In this document: piece after piece, positions 1 through 11,433 of the stretch
Layout of the letters: the number at the start of each line of letters is the position of its first letter
How positions within the stretch are numbered: position 1 is the first letter of the stretch
Assembly: GCF_000234665.1 (NCBI RefSeq)
Contig: NC_018319.1
Span: forward strand, 62,001-126,000
DNA length: 64,000 nt
DNA from: Leishmania mexicana MHOM/GT/2001/U1103
Lineage: Eukaryota > Euglenozoa > Kinetoplastea > Trypanosomatida > Trypanosomatidae
Direction: 5' to 3'
The notes under the pieces: model-generated
Database searches by the model: none
Told to the model about the DNA's origin: nothing
Seen by the model: the letters and a program-made list of their open reading frames with translations, nothing else
Translations under genes and position numbers: made by a program

Positions 1-1526
1 GTTCTCTTCGGTCTACTATGTTTCCCCGTTCCCGTCCTTCTCACCTAATACAACGTAGAATCTGTTCCACCAAGCTTGGAGGAGAGACGGAGGGAGGGGC
101 ACTGATAGCGTGTATGGATGGGAGTGCGCGTGTGCGTGTGGGTGTGTTCAAGAGTGCAGTTGGAGGTTGAAGAGGTGAGAGGAAACCATGAGACAAGAGC
201 GCAAAGACGTCTCGCAGAAGATGAAGAATGCGGTGGACGCGCGCACGCACACACCTGCTCCTTGTATGGAAGAATAGTGCGGCCGTTGAGCCTGCCTACT
301 CCCCCTCCCTGGAGAGTCACCTGAGCGTTGTGGGGGTGTTTTTTTGTGTGTGTGTGAAGTTGGCTCGCCCGCTAAGCGCCGGTGATAGCACATGAAAAGA
401 AATGTTTACACTGGAAAGCACATCCTCCCTCCTCCCACCCCTTGCCGCTAATCCAGCTTGTCTGCTGCCCACGCATGCGGACCCACACTGAGTCACGCTC
501 AGCGGCGGTGATTGGCGCCAGTCGTCAAGCTGCGCGTGGAGATAGGGAAAGAAATTCCCTCTCCTGCACACTCTTGATACCTCGCCGGAATGGGCGAAGT
601 CGGTACAAGGCTTTACTTTTACTTGTGTTCCTGCTTGTGTACACTGTCTCGGTTCTGATACGAGTATGTGTGCATGGATCGATACTAACTCAGCAGTCCG
701 GGTGTTCTGTTGCCTCCACGTTGATATGCCAGCTCCCGGCACGGTACCCCCGGTGCAGCTTGGGTGCTGCTGAGAGGGAAGGAGGGGTGGGGAGGTGGCC
801 TGAAGCAGGCCTGTGAGGTGCTCCTTTGGTGCACGCAAACTCGCACACACACACTATGAAAAAGGAAGACATAGACGGCGACACGCGCCACACACACACA
901 CGGACGCACACAGACGGAGACAGACACAGGCAGCGAGCGAGCGAGGGAGGGGGGGGGACATCATAGAAGGAAAGGAAAGAGAGAGGCGAGTCGAGTATCA
1001 ACGCATCGGGGAGTGGGGGAGGTGAAGTGAGCACGACGAGGAGGTGGTGGAAACGCCTCGTCTCGCTCCTTTTCACCTTCCCACGCGGTGATTGCCATAC
1101 AAAATTATAAACGAATTCCCCAACGCAGCAAGCACACACGCACAGCAATACCATCGAAAATGGAACGGGAATCAGCTCAAGAGCACGCCGGCACACAGAA
1201 CGACAGTCCAGCGAGAATGAACGGCGAACATCATCATGAAGACCAGCAAGGGTGGCCCCGCTAGAAGCACTCGAACAGGACGAAAGCACCACAGAGAGAG
1301 AGAGGGGGGTGGAGACGCACACGCCTCCGCACATGTGCCTCCGGGCACGTTCTCCGTCCATTTCTCTACACATGCACGCAACCACAAGAGACAGGGAGAG
1401 GGTGGGAGACACGAGAACACTGTTACGTTGACCGTTTAGTCTCCGGCGGTATTCTTTTCTTTGGTTGTTCGTTTTTACGTCGTGTGCAGAGACTTCTATC
1501 AGGGCTTGCAGGCTCGCTCTCTCGGC
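1..1526. other. Intergenic, downstream flank of the PP2C gene
   Basis: This stretch lies downstream (in minus-strand direction) of the PP2C stop codon and should hold its 3' UTR and polyadenylation zone. It contains short CA/TG repeats (around 880-905) and purine-rich tracts. The open frames here are low in complexity and rich in C, H, T and R, as expected from simple-sequence DNA. No coding region is supported. Confidence 0.6.
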
Positions 1527-2741
1527 TTACTTGAGATCCACGATCATGATGGTCATGTTGTCCGTGCCCTCCGCCACGGCCGGGCCGCCCTCCGGCGAGC
1601 TCGGCGCGAGGCATCGGTTGCACACATCCTTACAGATGTCAATGTTCGACATGCCGTTCGCTTTCTTGTCGTTAACGAGCTCGATGAGCTCCTCGCTGCT
1701 CAGTACATCGAAGATGCCGTCGCAGGCGATGGCCACGTACGAGTCCCCGGCGCTCCGCCTTGTCGTGATCACGCCGGGCACTGGCACCACCAGCTGCTGC
1801 GTCACCTCCCGCTTGGTGTCCCTCTTGTACACAAAGTCGCCCATGGCGCGGCTCATGGCCAGCTGCCCGTTCACGCGGTTGTCCTGCACAAATCCGCCGG
1901 CCGCCTCGATGCGCTCCCTTTCGGCCGTCACATCCGGTTTGTGGTCGTGCGACAGGTCAAAGGCGCCGCCGTTGCGGCACAGCACCGCACGTGAATCGCC
2001 AACCCACGCGCACGTAATCTCCTCCGGGGAAACGTACACGGTGACAGCCGTGCTGCCAGAGCCGCCCTCGCCGAGCGCACCCTTCAGCTGCCTATCGACG
2101 TCAAGGAAGGCCTTCTCGAAGTCGATGGTGTGGTGGTGGTTGCCCGCCGGCGTAGCGTACTTCTCCACGGTGCTGGAGAAAATCTGGCTGCACAGGCTGG
2201 CGCTCTGCACACCGGAATGGCCGTCGAAGACGCCGAAATAGCCCTCCTTGCTATCCGCGCCGCCGGACAGGAACTTTACATTCACCAGGTGCGCATCTTC
2301 CATCTGTGCGCGCCAGCCCTGCATGTTGCCAACCGCGACGTCAAAGTTGGGGTTATCGGTGTGCGTCTCGCTATGTAAGTCCGTCACGGGCTTGCTACCG
2401 AACGGACGCTGCGCTGAAAGGAGTTCCGCCAGCAGCTGCTGCAGCTGCATACTCTTTTGGCGGTTGATTAGCGCGTTCTCCAGCTCGTTAGTCGAGCGCT
2501 GCTTCGCGAAGTCGGCGTGCTTCTTGCGCTGGCCCTCGCGAACCTTCCCCTCCTTTAGCATCCTTTCCGTCCGCTCCATGCCACTGTGCCGCGTCGTGTT
2601 GGAGAGTTCAGACAGGAACTGCTCGAAATCGTCGTCCTCCGCCTGCTTCTTCATCTTGACAATGACGCCCTTGTTGCCATTTCCGTGCTTGCTGCCGCTG
2701 CCATTGGAATTACTATTCCTTCGCTTCACGGGCATCTTCAT
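1527..2741 (-). CDS. PPM/PP2C-family serine/threonine protein phosphatase
   Basis: A metal-dependent phosphatase that removes phosphate from Ser/Thr. The 404-residue product has the full PP2C signature: MQGWRAQMEDAH (140-151), FGVFDGHSG (169-177), the beta-strand WVGDSRAVL (246-254), MSRAMGDF (297-303), ACDGIFDVL (339-347) and the terminal GTDNMTIM (392-399). The acidic residues that bind the two metals are all present, so it should be active. The first 130 residues are a hydrophilic, Lys/Gln-rich extension before the catalytic domain; no signal peptide is seen. The frame stays open upstream, with an in-frame ATG at 2936. That extension is encoded by CA repeats and by a pyrimidine-rich tract typical of a splice-acceptor region, so the ATG at 2741 (with another Met two codons later) is preferred. 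Family call is firm; substrates and location are unknown. Confidence 0.93.
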   Translation of the reverse strand: MKMPVKRRNSNSNGSGSKHGNGNKGVIVKMKKQAEDDDFEQFLSELSNTTRHSGMERTERMLKEGKVREGQRKKHADFAKQRSTNELENALINRQKSMQLQQLLAELLSAQRPFGSKPVTDLHSETHTDNPNFDVAVGNMQGWRAQMEDAHLVNVKFLSGGADSKEGYFGVFDGHSGVQSASLCSQIFSSTVEKYATPAGNHHHTIDFEKAFLDVDRQLKGALGEGGSGSTAVTVYVSPEEITCAWVGDSRAVLCRNGGAFDLSHDHKPDVTAERERIEAAGGFVQDNRVNGQLAMSRAMGDFVYKRDTKREVTQQLVVPVPGVITTRRSAGDSYVAIACDGIFDVLSSEELIELVNDKKANGMSNIDICKDVCNRCLAPSSPEGGPAVAEGTDNMTIMIVDLK

Positions 2742-3074
2742 TACTATGCGCTTTTCCTTGATATCCGCCTGAATGTGTGCGTGGGTGCGTATGTGCGTGT
2801 GTGTGTGTGCGTATCTACGCACATGTGTGGCGTGTGCCCGCGTGAATCGGTGCAAGCAAAGGTCAAACCGCTCGCTCGTGCATCGTTGGGGGAGGAGGAG
2901 GGAAAGGCAACAGAGAAGTGAGGCGCAGATGGGCATTTCTCGTGCCGTGTCTGTCCCCACATACTACAGCGCATGCACGGGAACTGAGCACCACCGCAGC
3001 AGCGAGGCGCACTTGATGAGAGGGACCATAACAGGCGTCAACGCGGCAGGGGAGCAGTGGGCTTTCCCCTCATT
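2742..3074. other. 5' flank of the PP2C gene
   Basis: Upstream region of the minus-strand PP2C gene. Read on the minus strand, about 2880-2930 is pyrimidine-rich and is followed by CA repeats (about 2770-2820), which fits a spliced-leader acceptor zone and 5' leader. No gene seen. Confidence 0.5.
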
Positions 3075-3634
3075 CAACGCGTTTCCATTCTCCGCCATAC
3101 AGAGCATGGGCTCAACGCCACTCCACACCACCACTCGCCAGCCTGCTACAGAAGGCCCCGTCGCCTCGTGCGAAGCATGCCGCTCACACACGCGTCGCCG
3201 CCATGCAGCCGTCCCAGCCAGCTGAGAGCACGGCCTCTGCCTCACACTCTACGCACCACCGCGCCGCGGGTCGCCTCGCAGCCGCTCCCATCATCCCGGT
3301 CGCCACCCGGTGCATCCCCCTCGGCGTGGCGCGCAGGCTCCCCCATCCCGTAGGCAGTGAGGGCCGGGTGGGGTGCGCTCGAGTGGGGTTGGCGCTGTGC
3401 CCGTCATGCGGGCGCACCAACGCGTGCACCGTTGCAGGGCGCCCCGATGCCGCACCATCCAGCGCCTGACTGCCGGCATATCGGCGGCGGCGCATCGCTG
3501 TGGCCTCCGCACGTGCTAGGCACATGCGCCTGCCACCGGCCACAAGCGGTTCCGGCACTGGCAGGATGGGGGCGTACGGGAGACCCTGGGATGCCGTGCA
3601 CCGAGAAGTGTGAGTGTTTACCCCCCTCCCGCCA
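3075..3634 (-). mobile_element. SIDER2-like short retroposon, copy A
   Basis: A block of about 560 bp that recurs almost unchanged at 15680-16214, 20227-20802 and 46044-46584. It is placed on the minus strand because copy C carries an A-rich tail at the corresponding end and the other end begins with a conserved GGGTAAACACTCACACTTCT-type start. Size, GC content and position between genes match Leishmania SIDER2 elements, which often lie in 3' UTRs and destabilise mRNA; the family name is an assignment from memory, not a database match. It is in the sense direction of local transcription, in the long DYRK-PP2C interval. Open frames across it recur in all copies only because the DNA is repeated. 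Confidence 0.75.
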
Positions 3635-3710
3635 CAATCAGTTGAGGAGAGCTAGTCCATAAAAAAACATTGTGGAAGCAGCATAACCAAAATGGCTGCA
3701 GCAGAGAAGT

Positions 3711-3982
3711 GAATGATGTCGACAGATAAGTGTGATGCGCTCCGATACACGCTACCAACTCCGCCTATACGGACGACTTGCCGATTCCCACGGAGGCGTA
3801 CATCCATCTGCCACCCCTCCACTCGCGCCCTCTACATACCCCGAGCGCTGGCACAGAAATCCATGCGAATTCTGTTGTTTGCAAGGCATCATCGGGCAAC
3901 ACATCACGCACGAATAGGTAGACGTGCGCATCCTCCCCCTCCCCCTCCCTTTCTTTTCCGTCACTCAAGCGGTCCCTGTCGC
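3711..3982. repeat. 272-bp dispersed repeat, copy 1
   Basis: Bases 3711-3982 match 19345-19616 with a single difference that I can see (TGATGCGCTCC here, TGATGCACTCC there). The match starts at GAATGATGTCGACAG and ends at GGTCCCTGTCGC, with unrelated flanks on both sides. It lies 76 bp from SIDER copy A. No convincing coding potential; the frames through it are shared only because the DNA is duplicated. Confidence 0.9.
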
Positions 3983-5737
3983 GGTGGGTCATCAAACGAT
4001 GGGGTGGGGTGGGTGGAGCAACAGCGAACCGCGCACCACGACGTCGTTCCTCGAGACGCAGCAGGAGTGGAAAAGCATCATGGAGGCAAAGAGGGGATAG
4101 GGACGTGGTGATGCGTGCCACCGGAATGATGGAGTTGGCGAAGGTACTCTCCATCGCATTTCTTTTCAATCCGCTCTGCCTCCTCCCCTCCCTTCGGCCC
4201 CCGCGTTCATTCTTGTTGAAGGCGTGCAGCAACAACAAACGAAAATGCGCAAGATAAATCAGGCAACGATGAGCGCGACAGCACCGACCGTGGCGCACGC
4301 AGCGGCGAGTGCGCGCGTGAAGGAATGGGCGACTGCTTACCAGGTGTGTACGCGCATGTGTACGCGTGTGTTTGGGTTGGTCGCGTGAGTGAGCGTCTTT
4401 GCTGTTGATACCCGTCTACGAGTGGAGACGGTAACAAGGACGAGGCGAGCTGGACATGCTCGGTGGGGCTGTGGGGGATGGGTGGAGCGGTGCGTGCGTC
4501 GAGGAGAAGGGAGAGCGGGAAAAACTGTGAGCGCGTCGACGGTGAAGATAGAGACAGGCACGCAGACATGAAGGCGCAATGAATGAACAGCGCAGAGTCC
4601 TTCGTGTGTGCGTGTGTGTGTGTGCCCATGTGCGCTGAAGGCCACATTCAACCGCCCGCAGGCACGCCCGCATTGAGCCTTGGACAGTGTCCGTTACGTA
4701 AAAGGGCACACTCCGTAGACGCAGTCGCTCCCCATCCATCTCCCTATTCCCCTCCTCCCTGCCGCATTATTTCAGGTGCGGCGGAAGCACAGGTGAAGTC
4801 GCATCGGAAGAGAATGGGGGAGGGAGAGCCCTACTGGCGTTGAAGGAGAGGCTCCACGGTGGCAGGCGGTGGGGTACGCGCATGTGCACCGAAAGAACGA
4901 AACGAATCGCGGCACAAAGTGGTGCGGTGATGAGAGCACAAGCAACGGCAGAGACGCAAGCGCCGCGCCTACCATCCCCCTCGACTGTCTCTGCTGTTGC
5001 TTGTTAGGGCGCGCGACGCACCTGCGTGAGGTAGCGAGTCCATCACGCAGAGAGATGGAGAGATGGTGAGGGGAGGGGGGAAGATAACAGCGATCACGAG
5101 AGAGAGACGAGAGACGAGAAATGAGAGGCAGATCATCATCTATAAGCAAAAACGCAGCAATACACACACCAGCTCACCCACTTCGGGCACACAACAACAC
5201 CTGTGCGGGAGGGGGAGGGCGCCGTTCGGGCACCGAAAGGAAGAAAAACACACAGACAGAGAACGAGAAGGCAGGCATCCACACACATGCGCGCGCCGGA
5301 TATCACGCAAGGCAGCACCGCAACAGAACGCTGAGGGAGGTCCCCCACCCCACCTCACACACACACACACAACACAACGAGAGCACCACGGGGCACAGAC
5401 AGAAACAGACAGGCGAACAACAAAAGCGGGGAGAAGGCAGCTACACAAACAACGCCTTCATCACGCTGCATTAAATGTGTGACACGAGGTGACAGATTAC
5501 ACAGGCACATGCACAACGAGCAGGTCGACCAGCACGCACGCAAAACGGGAGGGGGTGGAGGTAGGGAGGCAGAAGATAGTAATAGGTGTTACGAAAACAA
5601 AGGGGTGGAAGCCGAGACGTGCAGGCTGTATGGTGTTTTCTCCTTTCGTCTCTCGTTCCACGGGAAGAGGGGGGAGGGGAGAGGGGGGAGGGGGGAGAGG
5701 GGGAAGGGGGGAGGTAGTCGCCGTTTGCCTCCCATCT
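3983..5737. other. Intergenic, downstream flank of the DYRK gene
   Basis: Expected 3' UTR of the minus-strand kinase gene. It holds TG/CA repeats (about 4340-4375, 4605-4630, 5350-5375) and purine-rich G/A tracts (5660-5715). No gene recognised. Confidence 0.55.
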
Positions 5738-7978
5738 CTATTCGGCTGGAGGAAGAGCAGATGCGCGGCTGCGCTCTGAGGAGGTGAGCGTCCTTGTCGC
5801 TGTAGCAGTAATGCTCTGCTGCGGCTGCGGCTTTGGCTTGCTGTTCTGAGAGCATTGAGTGTGTTGCTGTTTCTGTGGGGACTGCGGGGCCGACATCGGC
5901 TGAGCAACTTCACGGTCCTTCTGTACCTGAAGGTCTGATGTGTACAGGGGTCTCAGGAAAGGATGCTGCAGCGCGTCACGGCAGCTCATCCGCTCCTCCG
6001 GTTGATATCGTAAAAAGCGCGAGATGAAGTCGTGGAACTCGCGGTATGCCTTCTCGTCGTGGCCGGGAGTGTTGAGCCGCCGGCCGCGCGGCCCGCCGGC
6101 GGTGACGCCGATGACGCTCTCGAGCGTGCGCCGCTCTGGAATGGGCTCCTTCAGCTGGAACCCAGACGTGGCGTTGCCGTAGTAGAACCGATTTGCCTTG
6201 GGCGACCCTGCCACCATTGCCGCCGGCATCGGCCCGAGGGTGGCTTCGATCTTTGCCAGCTGTGCCGCCTCCGTGCGGCCGTCAAACAGAGGGACGCCAG
6301 TGTGCATCTCCACCAGCACGCACGCCAGCGACCAGCGATCGATCGGTGTGCCGTAATCGAGAAACAGTATCACCTCTGGGCTGCGGTAGAAGCGGCTTTG
6401 TATGTAGCGGTGGAAACGCTTGGCGGTGTAGCAGGCGGAGCCGAAGTCAATCAGGCGGATCCCGCTTCTGTTTTGATTGCGCAGCAGTATGTTCTCCGGC
6501 TTCAGGTCGCAGTGGATTATCGGGTGCGGCTTCTGCAACTCAAGCTGCAGCAGCGTGTGCGTCAGCTGGTAGGCAAACTTGCGCACCAAGTCCAGACTCA
6601 CGCCGTTGAACCGGGTGCACTTGATGAGCTGGTACAGGTTGAAGCTCAGCAGTTCAAACACCAGTACAAGGTGGCCCTGCCACTCAAACACCTTTAGCAG
6701 TCGCACCACGAGGTGGTTTAGTGCTGGGTTCTCGTTAAGGCGCAACAAGATGTCAAGCTCCAGCTTCGCCTGGCTCCGAAAGCTCGATCCGCGACGCGTG
6801 ATCTTCATCGCCACTGCCTCGGACCGCTTCTGGTCAAAGCCGCGGATGACGGTGCCGAAACTGCCCTTGCCCAACACCTCCTGCGCAATGTACCGCTGGA
6901 AGATCACCTCCCCTGGCAGGAACAAATAGTGACCATCTTTGTCATCGTAGCCGCTGTTGTACTTCGGTCCCGGCGACTCGAGGCGCCGCTGCTCGCAGTA
7001 CCGCGCGTTCACCATCTTGTACAGGTCCAGCAGGTGTACGCTGAGGGCGATGGCTGGGCGGGCGTAGGGATCGGCTCCGTCAGAGGTACTCGCACCCGGG
7101 CCGTTGGTATCACCCCCCTTCGCGACAGCACCCGAGGAAGATGCAGTCGCTGCCGCCACCGCGGCGCTAGACTTGGTGGAGTGGGATAGGGGCAGCTGTG
7201 GGTGCGACGGTGGCTGCGTGGTGCCGGCTACTGTGGACGCGGCTGGCTCGGGATGAGATGGCAGCCTGCCGTTACTAAAACTCGTTCTGCCGTGCGTCGT
7301 TGCGGATGCCAGAGGGTGGCTCTTGGCAGCGGTGGTGGTGCTCGCGTCTTTGGGAGGTGCAGACGTCGGTGCCGGCGGCCCAGTCGAGTGGGGAGACGCA
7401 GACGAAGATGACGCACCTGCCTCTACGGTGGGGTGCACATGGTTGAGTCGGCCCTCAGCTGACGCACACACAGCTGGATGATCACAGCCATCTGCGCCCG
7501 TGGACGCCACTGCCGCAGCTGGCCGCGCTACCGGATCTGCATGCACGACAGGGGGGTTATGCGTCAAGGACACTGACGGGCCTTCGCCCGCGGTGCGGGG
7601 GGACAGATGCGACGATGAAAGGCGAGGCCGGGCTGCAGTCGAGGCTGAGTTGGGGGAGCTGCTGCTGCTACTTCTTGTGGGGGCGGGTGCCGCGTTCACC
7701 GCTCGAGTCTCTCGCGGCTCTGTGGTAGGCTCCCCAGCGGCGCTCGGCTCCGAGTAGCCGCCGTGAACGGCATCAGAGGAGTGCCAGTTGACGCCTATGT
7801 GGGCAGCGTTACCGTAGTGGAGGTAGTGGTGGTGATTGCTATCCACTTGCGTGGGTTCTCCCTCCACCTCATACGGCGCATGGGTCTCCCCCTCCAGTGC
7901 CGCGCACCTGCCGCGGTGGTGATGCACCACCCGCTCCGGGCTCACCCGCGACAACGTTGTCTTCGAAGAGTCAGCCAT
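5738..7978 (-). CDS. DYRK-family (CMGC) dual-specificity protein kinase
   Basis: Predicted 746-residue protein kinase. The catalytic domain spans about 363-676: glycine loop LGKGSFGTV (369-377), VAMK lysine at 392, catalytic loop IIHCDLKPEN (487-496), DFG at 511-513 and activation segment YIQSRFYRSPE (525-535). This segment, including the Tyr that DYRKs autophosphorylate, is the family hallmark. Just before the domain is a DH-box-like motif, GYDDKDGHY (343-351), as in DYRK2-type kinases. The first 300 or so residues are low-complexity, rich in Ser, Ala, Pro, Thr and His; the tail (690-746) is Gln/Ser-rich. The ATG at 7978 is the first in the frame, because the open frame upstream begins only with GTG. 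Substrates are unknown; by analogy it could act in growth or differentiation control. Confidence 0.9.
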   Translation of the reverse strand: MADSSKTTLSRVSPERVVHHHRGRCAALEGETHAPYEVEGEPTQVDSNHHHYLHYGNAAHIGVNWHSSDAVHGGYSEPSAAGEPTTEPRETRAVNAAPAPTRSSSSSSPNSASTAARPRLSSSHLSPRTAGEGPSVSLTHNPPVVHADPVARPAAAVASTGADGCDHPAVCASAEGRLNHVHPTVEAGASSSSASPHSTGPPAPTSAPPKDASTTTAAKSHPLASATTHGRTSFSNGRLPSHPEPAASTVAGTTQPPSHPQLPLSHSTKSSAAVAAATASSSGAVAKGGDTNGPGASTSDGADPYARPAIALSVHLLDLYKMVNARYCEQRRLESPGPKYNSGYDDKDGHYLFLPGEVIFQRYIAQEVLGKGSFGTVIRGFDQKRSEAVAMKITRRGSSFRSQAKLELDILLRLNENPALNHLVVRLLKVFEWQGHLVLVFELLSFNLYQLIKCTRFNGVSLDLVRKFAYQLTHTLLQLELQKPHPIIHCDLKPENILLRNQNRSGIRLIDFGSACYTAKRFHRYIQSRFYRSPEVILFLDYGTPIDRWSLACVLVEMHTGVPLFDGRTEAAQLAKIEATLGPMPAAMVAGSPKANRFYYGNATSGFQLKEPIPERRTLESVIGVTAGGPRGRRLNTPGHDEKAYREFHDFISRFLRYQPEERMSCRDALQHPFLRPLYTSDLQVQKDREVAQPMSAPQSPQKQQHTQCSQNSKPKPQPQQSITATATRTLTSSERSRASALPPAE

Positions 7979-10900
7979 TGCTGATCGCCCCCCTTCGCGG
8001 CCAGAGCGAGGGAGAAACGGAGCAGCGGATCCAGAGATGCTGAGGAAGGGAGAGAAAGGCGACGTGAGAGTCAAACAGCAGTAAGTAGCGAAAGGAAATA
8101 CGGAGGAGCGACACGCACGCAGGCCAGCATGACCCGACTCGCCAGCGCCCTGCACAACACAAAGCGAAACGAAAGAGGAATGGCGACGGAATTCGGTGTC
8201 CTAGACCGAGATGCACACACACACACACGCACACACAGAGAAAGAGAGACTATCACTGACGCTTGCACAGCGTTGACCCGTCCCCTTTGGTGCCACTTTC
8301 TCCGCTACAGTGTGTGTGTGTCTGTGGTGAATAAGTCGGTCAATGTTGGGCGTCACACAGGGCAGCACCGGCACACAAGGACAAGCCCGGCCTCCACTAA
8401 ACCAGCACACGCGCGCACGCAGAACACAGGTCGAGAGCCGGACAACGAAACGGAAGCGCAGAGGGCGACACAGGCCACGAAAACAGGTGGTTCGCTACGG
8501 AGAATGAAAGACACAAAAAGAGGGTGGGAGAGGGCAAGCACACCCTCGCACGAGCTACGGGCGCACGCGTAGCAGCGCAAGGGACGACGTCACGAGAGAG
8601 GAGAGAGCGGCAGGAGAGAGAGAGCAATTAAATAATAATAATAAAATCAGGGGTCGACACGAGATACACGAAGTTGGAGAGAGCGGGGGGGCTCGCGACA
8701 GCGGTCGGCGCGCACCGCACGCCCCAAAAAAGGCGTACGCGGGCCGACAATCGTTGAAAAGCCGTTCAGAGGGAGTGAGGTGGCGGAGATTCACGCACGC
8801 TCGAAATGGCGCACACGCACCGGCATGCACATACACATGTACGCCTCAACAGACAAGCCCACACACAACAGTGAAAACCGAAGAAAAGCAAGTCGACAGA
8901 GCGGAGAGGGAGGGAGAGCGCACAGAGGCACAGCGGGGCGCACGCGCCAACAACGACGACAATAACCAGAAAGAAACGTAAAATCGAATAGCAGAGAGGC
9001 AGAGAGGGATCCTGTGTGTGTATGTGAGAGAGAGAGAGACGGGGGAAGGCGCTCACAACCAAGATAACGGCAGTCAGGGGCGGTGTAGAGAGAGGGGGAG
9101 GGGGAGGGGAGGAGAGAACACGAATCTATGCGGTTGCTTCTCTGTTTGCAAAGAAGCACACCGGAGGGAGGGAGGCAGGCAGAACAGAACAAGGAAAAGC
9201 GTCGCAGAGGTTAGCGCGCGGTCGTCGTCGCTCTGGTTTGACAGGGAGCGAGGGGAAGCGCGAGAATCGTGCCGCGCTCCTGAGAGACCCCCTTCTCCTT
9301 CGGATGTGCGTGGGCGTGATGCAGGTTTGTGGCTCGGCAAAGTCCTGCGGGACGAGAGGGGGAAGACTTGTTTTACCTTGCCAGTCGAGAGAGAGGTGGA
9401 ATTAAAAGGGTGGAGGCTGATGGCAGCCGGAAGTCCGATATGACGCTTTTTGTACGCGGAATTTGGCAACCCGCGGGGTCCACGCAATGCAGGGGCGGGG
9501 GAGGGAGAGAGAATAACACACAACGTGCACACCAATAAAGCAGCGACCGCTGTTCAAGGGAGGCGGGGCGGGGCGGAGGGATGAGATAGGCGGAGGCGGA
9601 AGGGTGATGGGGTCTGCCTCAGCTCCGGGGTAGCAGCGATCGATCCTTTGCAGCTGCCCTGCCGAGTGTACAGGCGTTAGTGTGGAGCAGCGGGGAGGGG
9701 GAGGAGCGTGAGTCTGGGTGGATGCTGTGTGTGTGTGTGTTTGATGGGGAAGCGAAAGAAAACACGAGACAGGCAGAGAGAGAAATCACCGCCCAAAGAC
9801 GTGTGACTCGGTCTCTCTCTCTCTTTCTGTGAAGATATATCTGTACAGATAGATAGAAATAGGTAGATAAATATTTATAAAGATATATGTATATATATAT
9901 ATATACAGATATATATATGTGTGTGTACTCACGCCTCCAGGCAGCCTCCCAACAACGGAACGGTCAGGAAGAGGGAGGGGGAGGCAACGATGTGCGTGTA
10001 CTCGATGCCTCTCCGTTGGCGGGTGTACTTGAGTCCGTGCCTGGGTGGTGGTATGCAGACACGCTTGCCCCACTCTCCTACCGCGTGGTGTTGTGTGTTC
10101 TTGGTTCGCTGCTAGATAGGTGTGGGGCTGGGAAGGGGGAGGCAACGGGTGGGGGTTGACGGTGGACCTACTGCGGTTGCTGCTTTCGATAAACTGCTGG
10201 CCGACGAGAGGGCAGAGAGGGGTGTGGAGGTGGGCATCGGCATGCATGCATGCGTGTCCGTCAGAGAGAGAGGCACAAACTCGAGCAGGGAAGGTGACGC
10301 GAGGTACAGTGAAAAGGGAGAGCACATACACACGCGCAGGGGGACAGGGAGGGAGGGAGGGGGAGGGAGAGAGACACGCCGCCGAAGAAGCGGCAGAAGT
10401 TCCACACGCGCCATCGCATGCAAAAAAAAGAAGGGTGTGGGGTGCCGGAGAGGAAGGGTGCCGCAATGCCCCATTCACTCCCGCTCCACAAAAGTGCCTC
10501 GTCATCGTTGCGATGGTGCGCAGAGCAACCGGTTTACAGACATTCGCCGCGGCGCAGGCCCTCCCACCTATCCCACACCCGCCGCTGCACGCACTGTAGG
10601 TGGTGGAGAGCGCCGACGATGCACAAGGCAAACGAGCCCCCATCACCTCCTCCAGCCCTCCCGCGCACGGGCGGAGGGCAGTCAGAGCATAGTTGCCATC
10701 TATATACGCGTTTTAGGCTTCCTTCCGAAAGCCTTCAGAGGTGCGGAGGAGGCAAACAGCATGGAGTCGAAATGGGTGGGGGGGGCGGGGAGCGGGTGCA
10801 TCTATGGTGCATGTAATGAGTGAAAACAAGTCACGCGAGAAACGGAGAAGCAAAACGACTAAAGTAGCGCACACGGACAGTGAGAAGACGGCGAGGGGTA

Positions 10901-11433
10901 AGCAATACAGAGGGAAGGGCACGGCGGCAGAGGCAGGAAGAGATGGCGATGGCAGTAGAGAGCAAACTCTGTATCCGTCCTTTCTCACCCCTCAACCAAC
11001 CGACTCACCCGCCAATGCGCTCGTGCTCGGAACAGAAGAGACGTACGTGGACCCGGGGTGGCGACAGTGACGAGCTCCAACCAGACCACCCCAATAAGAG
11101 GATACTGGAAGACACACTTGCACACACACACACACGTACAGGCGTATATAAGGAAGGCCCTTGTTACCACATGAGTTGGGAGAGGAGGGAAGGGTGGGGG
11201 CAGGAGGTGAGGAGAGCCCCCCTCCCCCCCACACGCACACCAAAAAAAAAGCATCTACCAGTGACACCACGAAAACACAGTGAAGCAGCAGTGACTGGCA
11301 AAGCAGTGCCACCGCAGGAAGCGGGCCTCGGCGTAGAGAACAAATGATGACGTCAAAGTGGCTCTCTGCCCTCTTCTCACCCCTCTCGTCCTCCCACCGC
11401 CACAACTTCCGAAAGTCGGACGCTGCACATCCG
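7979..11433. other. Long intergenic region (about 3.45 kb)
   Basis: The longest gene-free stretch of the minus-strand unit, between the kinase start and the coiled-coil protein stop. It holds CA repeats (8216-8240), purine-rich tracts, a CT run (9811-9826), a strong AT-rich microsatellite (9834-9928) and G-rich blocks (10340-10375). Open frames, some over 200 codons on either strand, have skewed simple-sequence composition and no recognisable domain. No gene is supported; a noncoding RNA cannot be excluded. Confidence 0.5.
9834..9928. repeat. AT-rich microsatellite
   Basis: GATA/TATA-type repeat of about 95 bp, ending in a (TG)n run, in otherwise GC-rich DNA. It stands out in composition within the long intergenic region. 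Confidence 0.85.

Noticed and set aside
2742..2936. Longer PP2C N-terminus starting at the ATG at 2936
   Set aside because: The extra 65 residues are encoded by a pyrimidine tract and CA repeats typical of the splice-acceptor leader.
9786..10646. 286-codon minus-strand frame in the long intergenic region
   Set aside because: Runs through CA repeats and an AT microsatellite, giving His/Thr and Ile/Tyr stretches; no domain.
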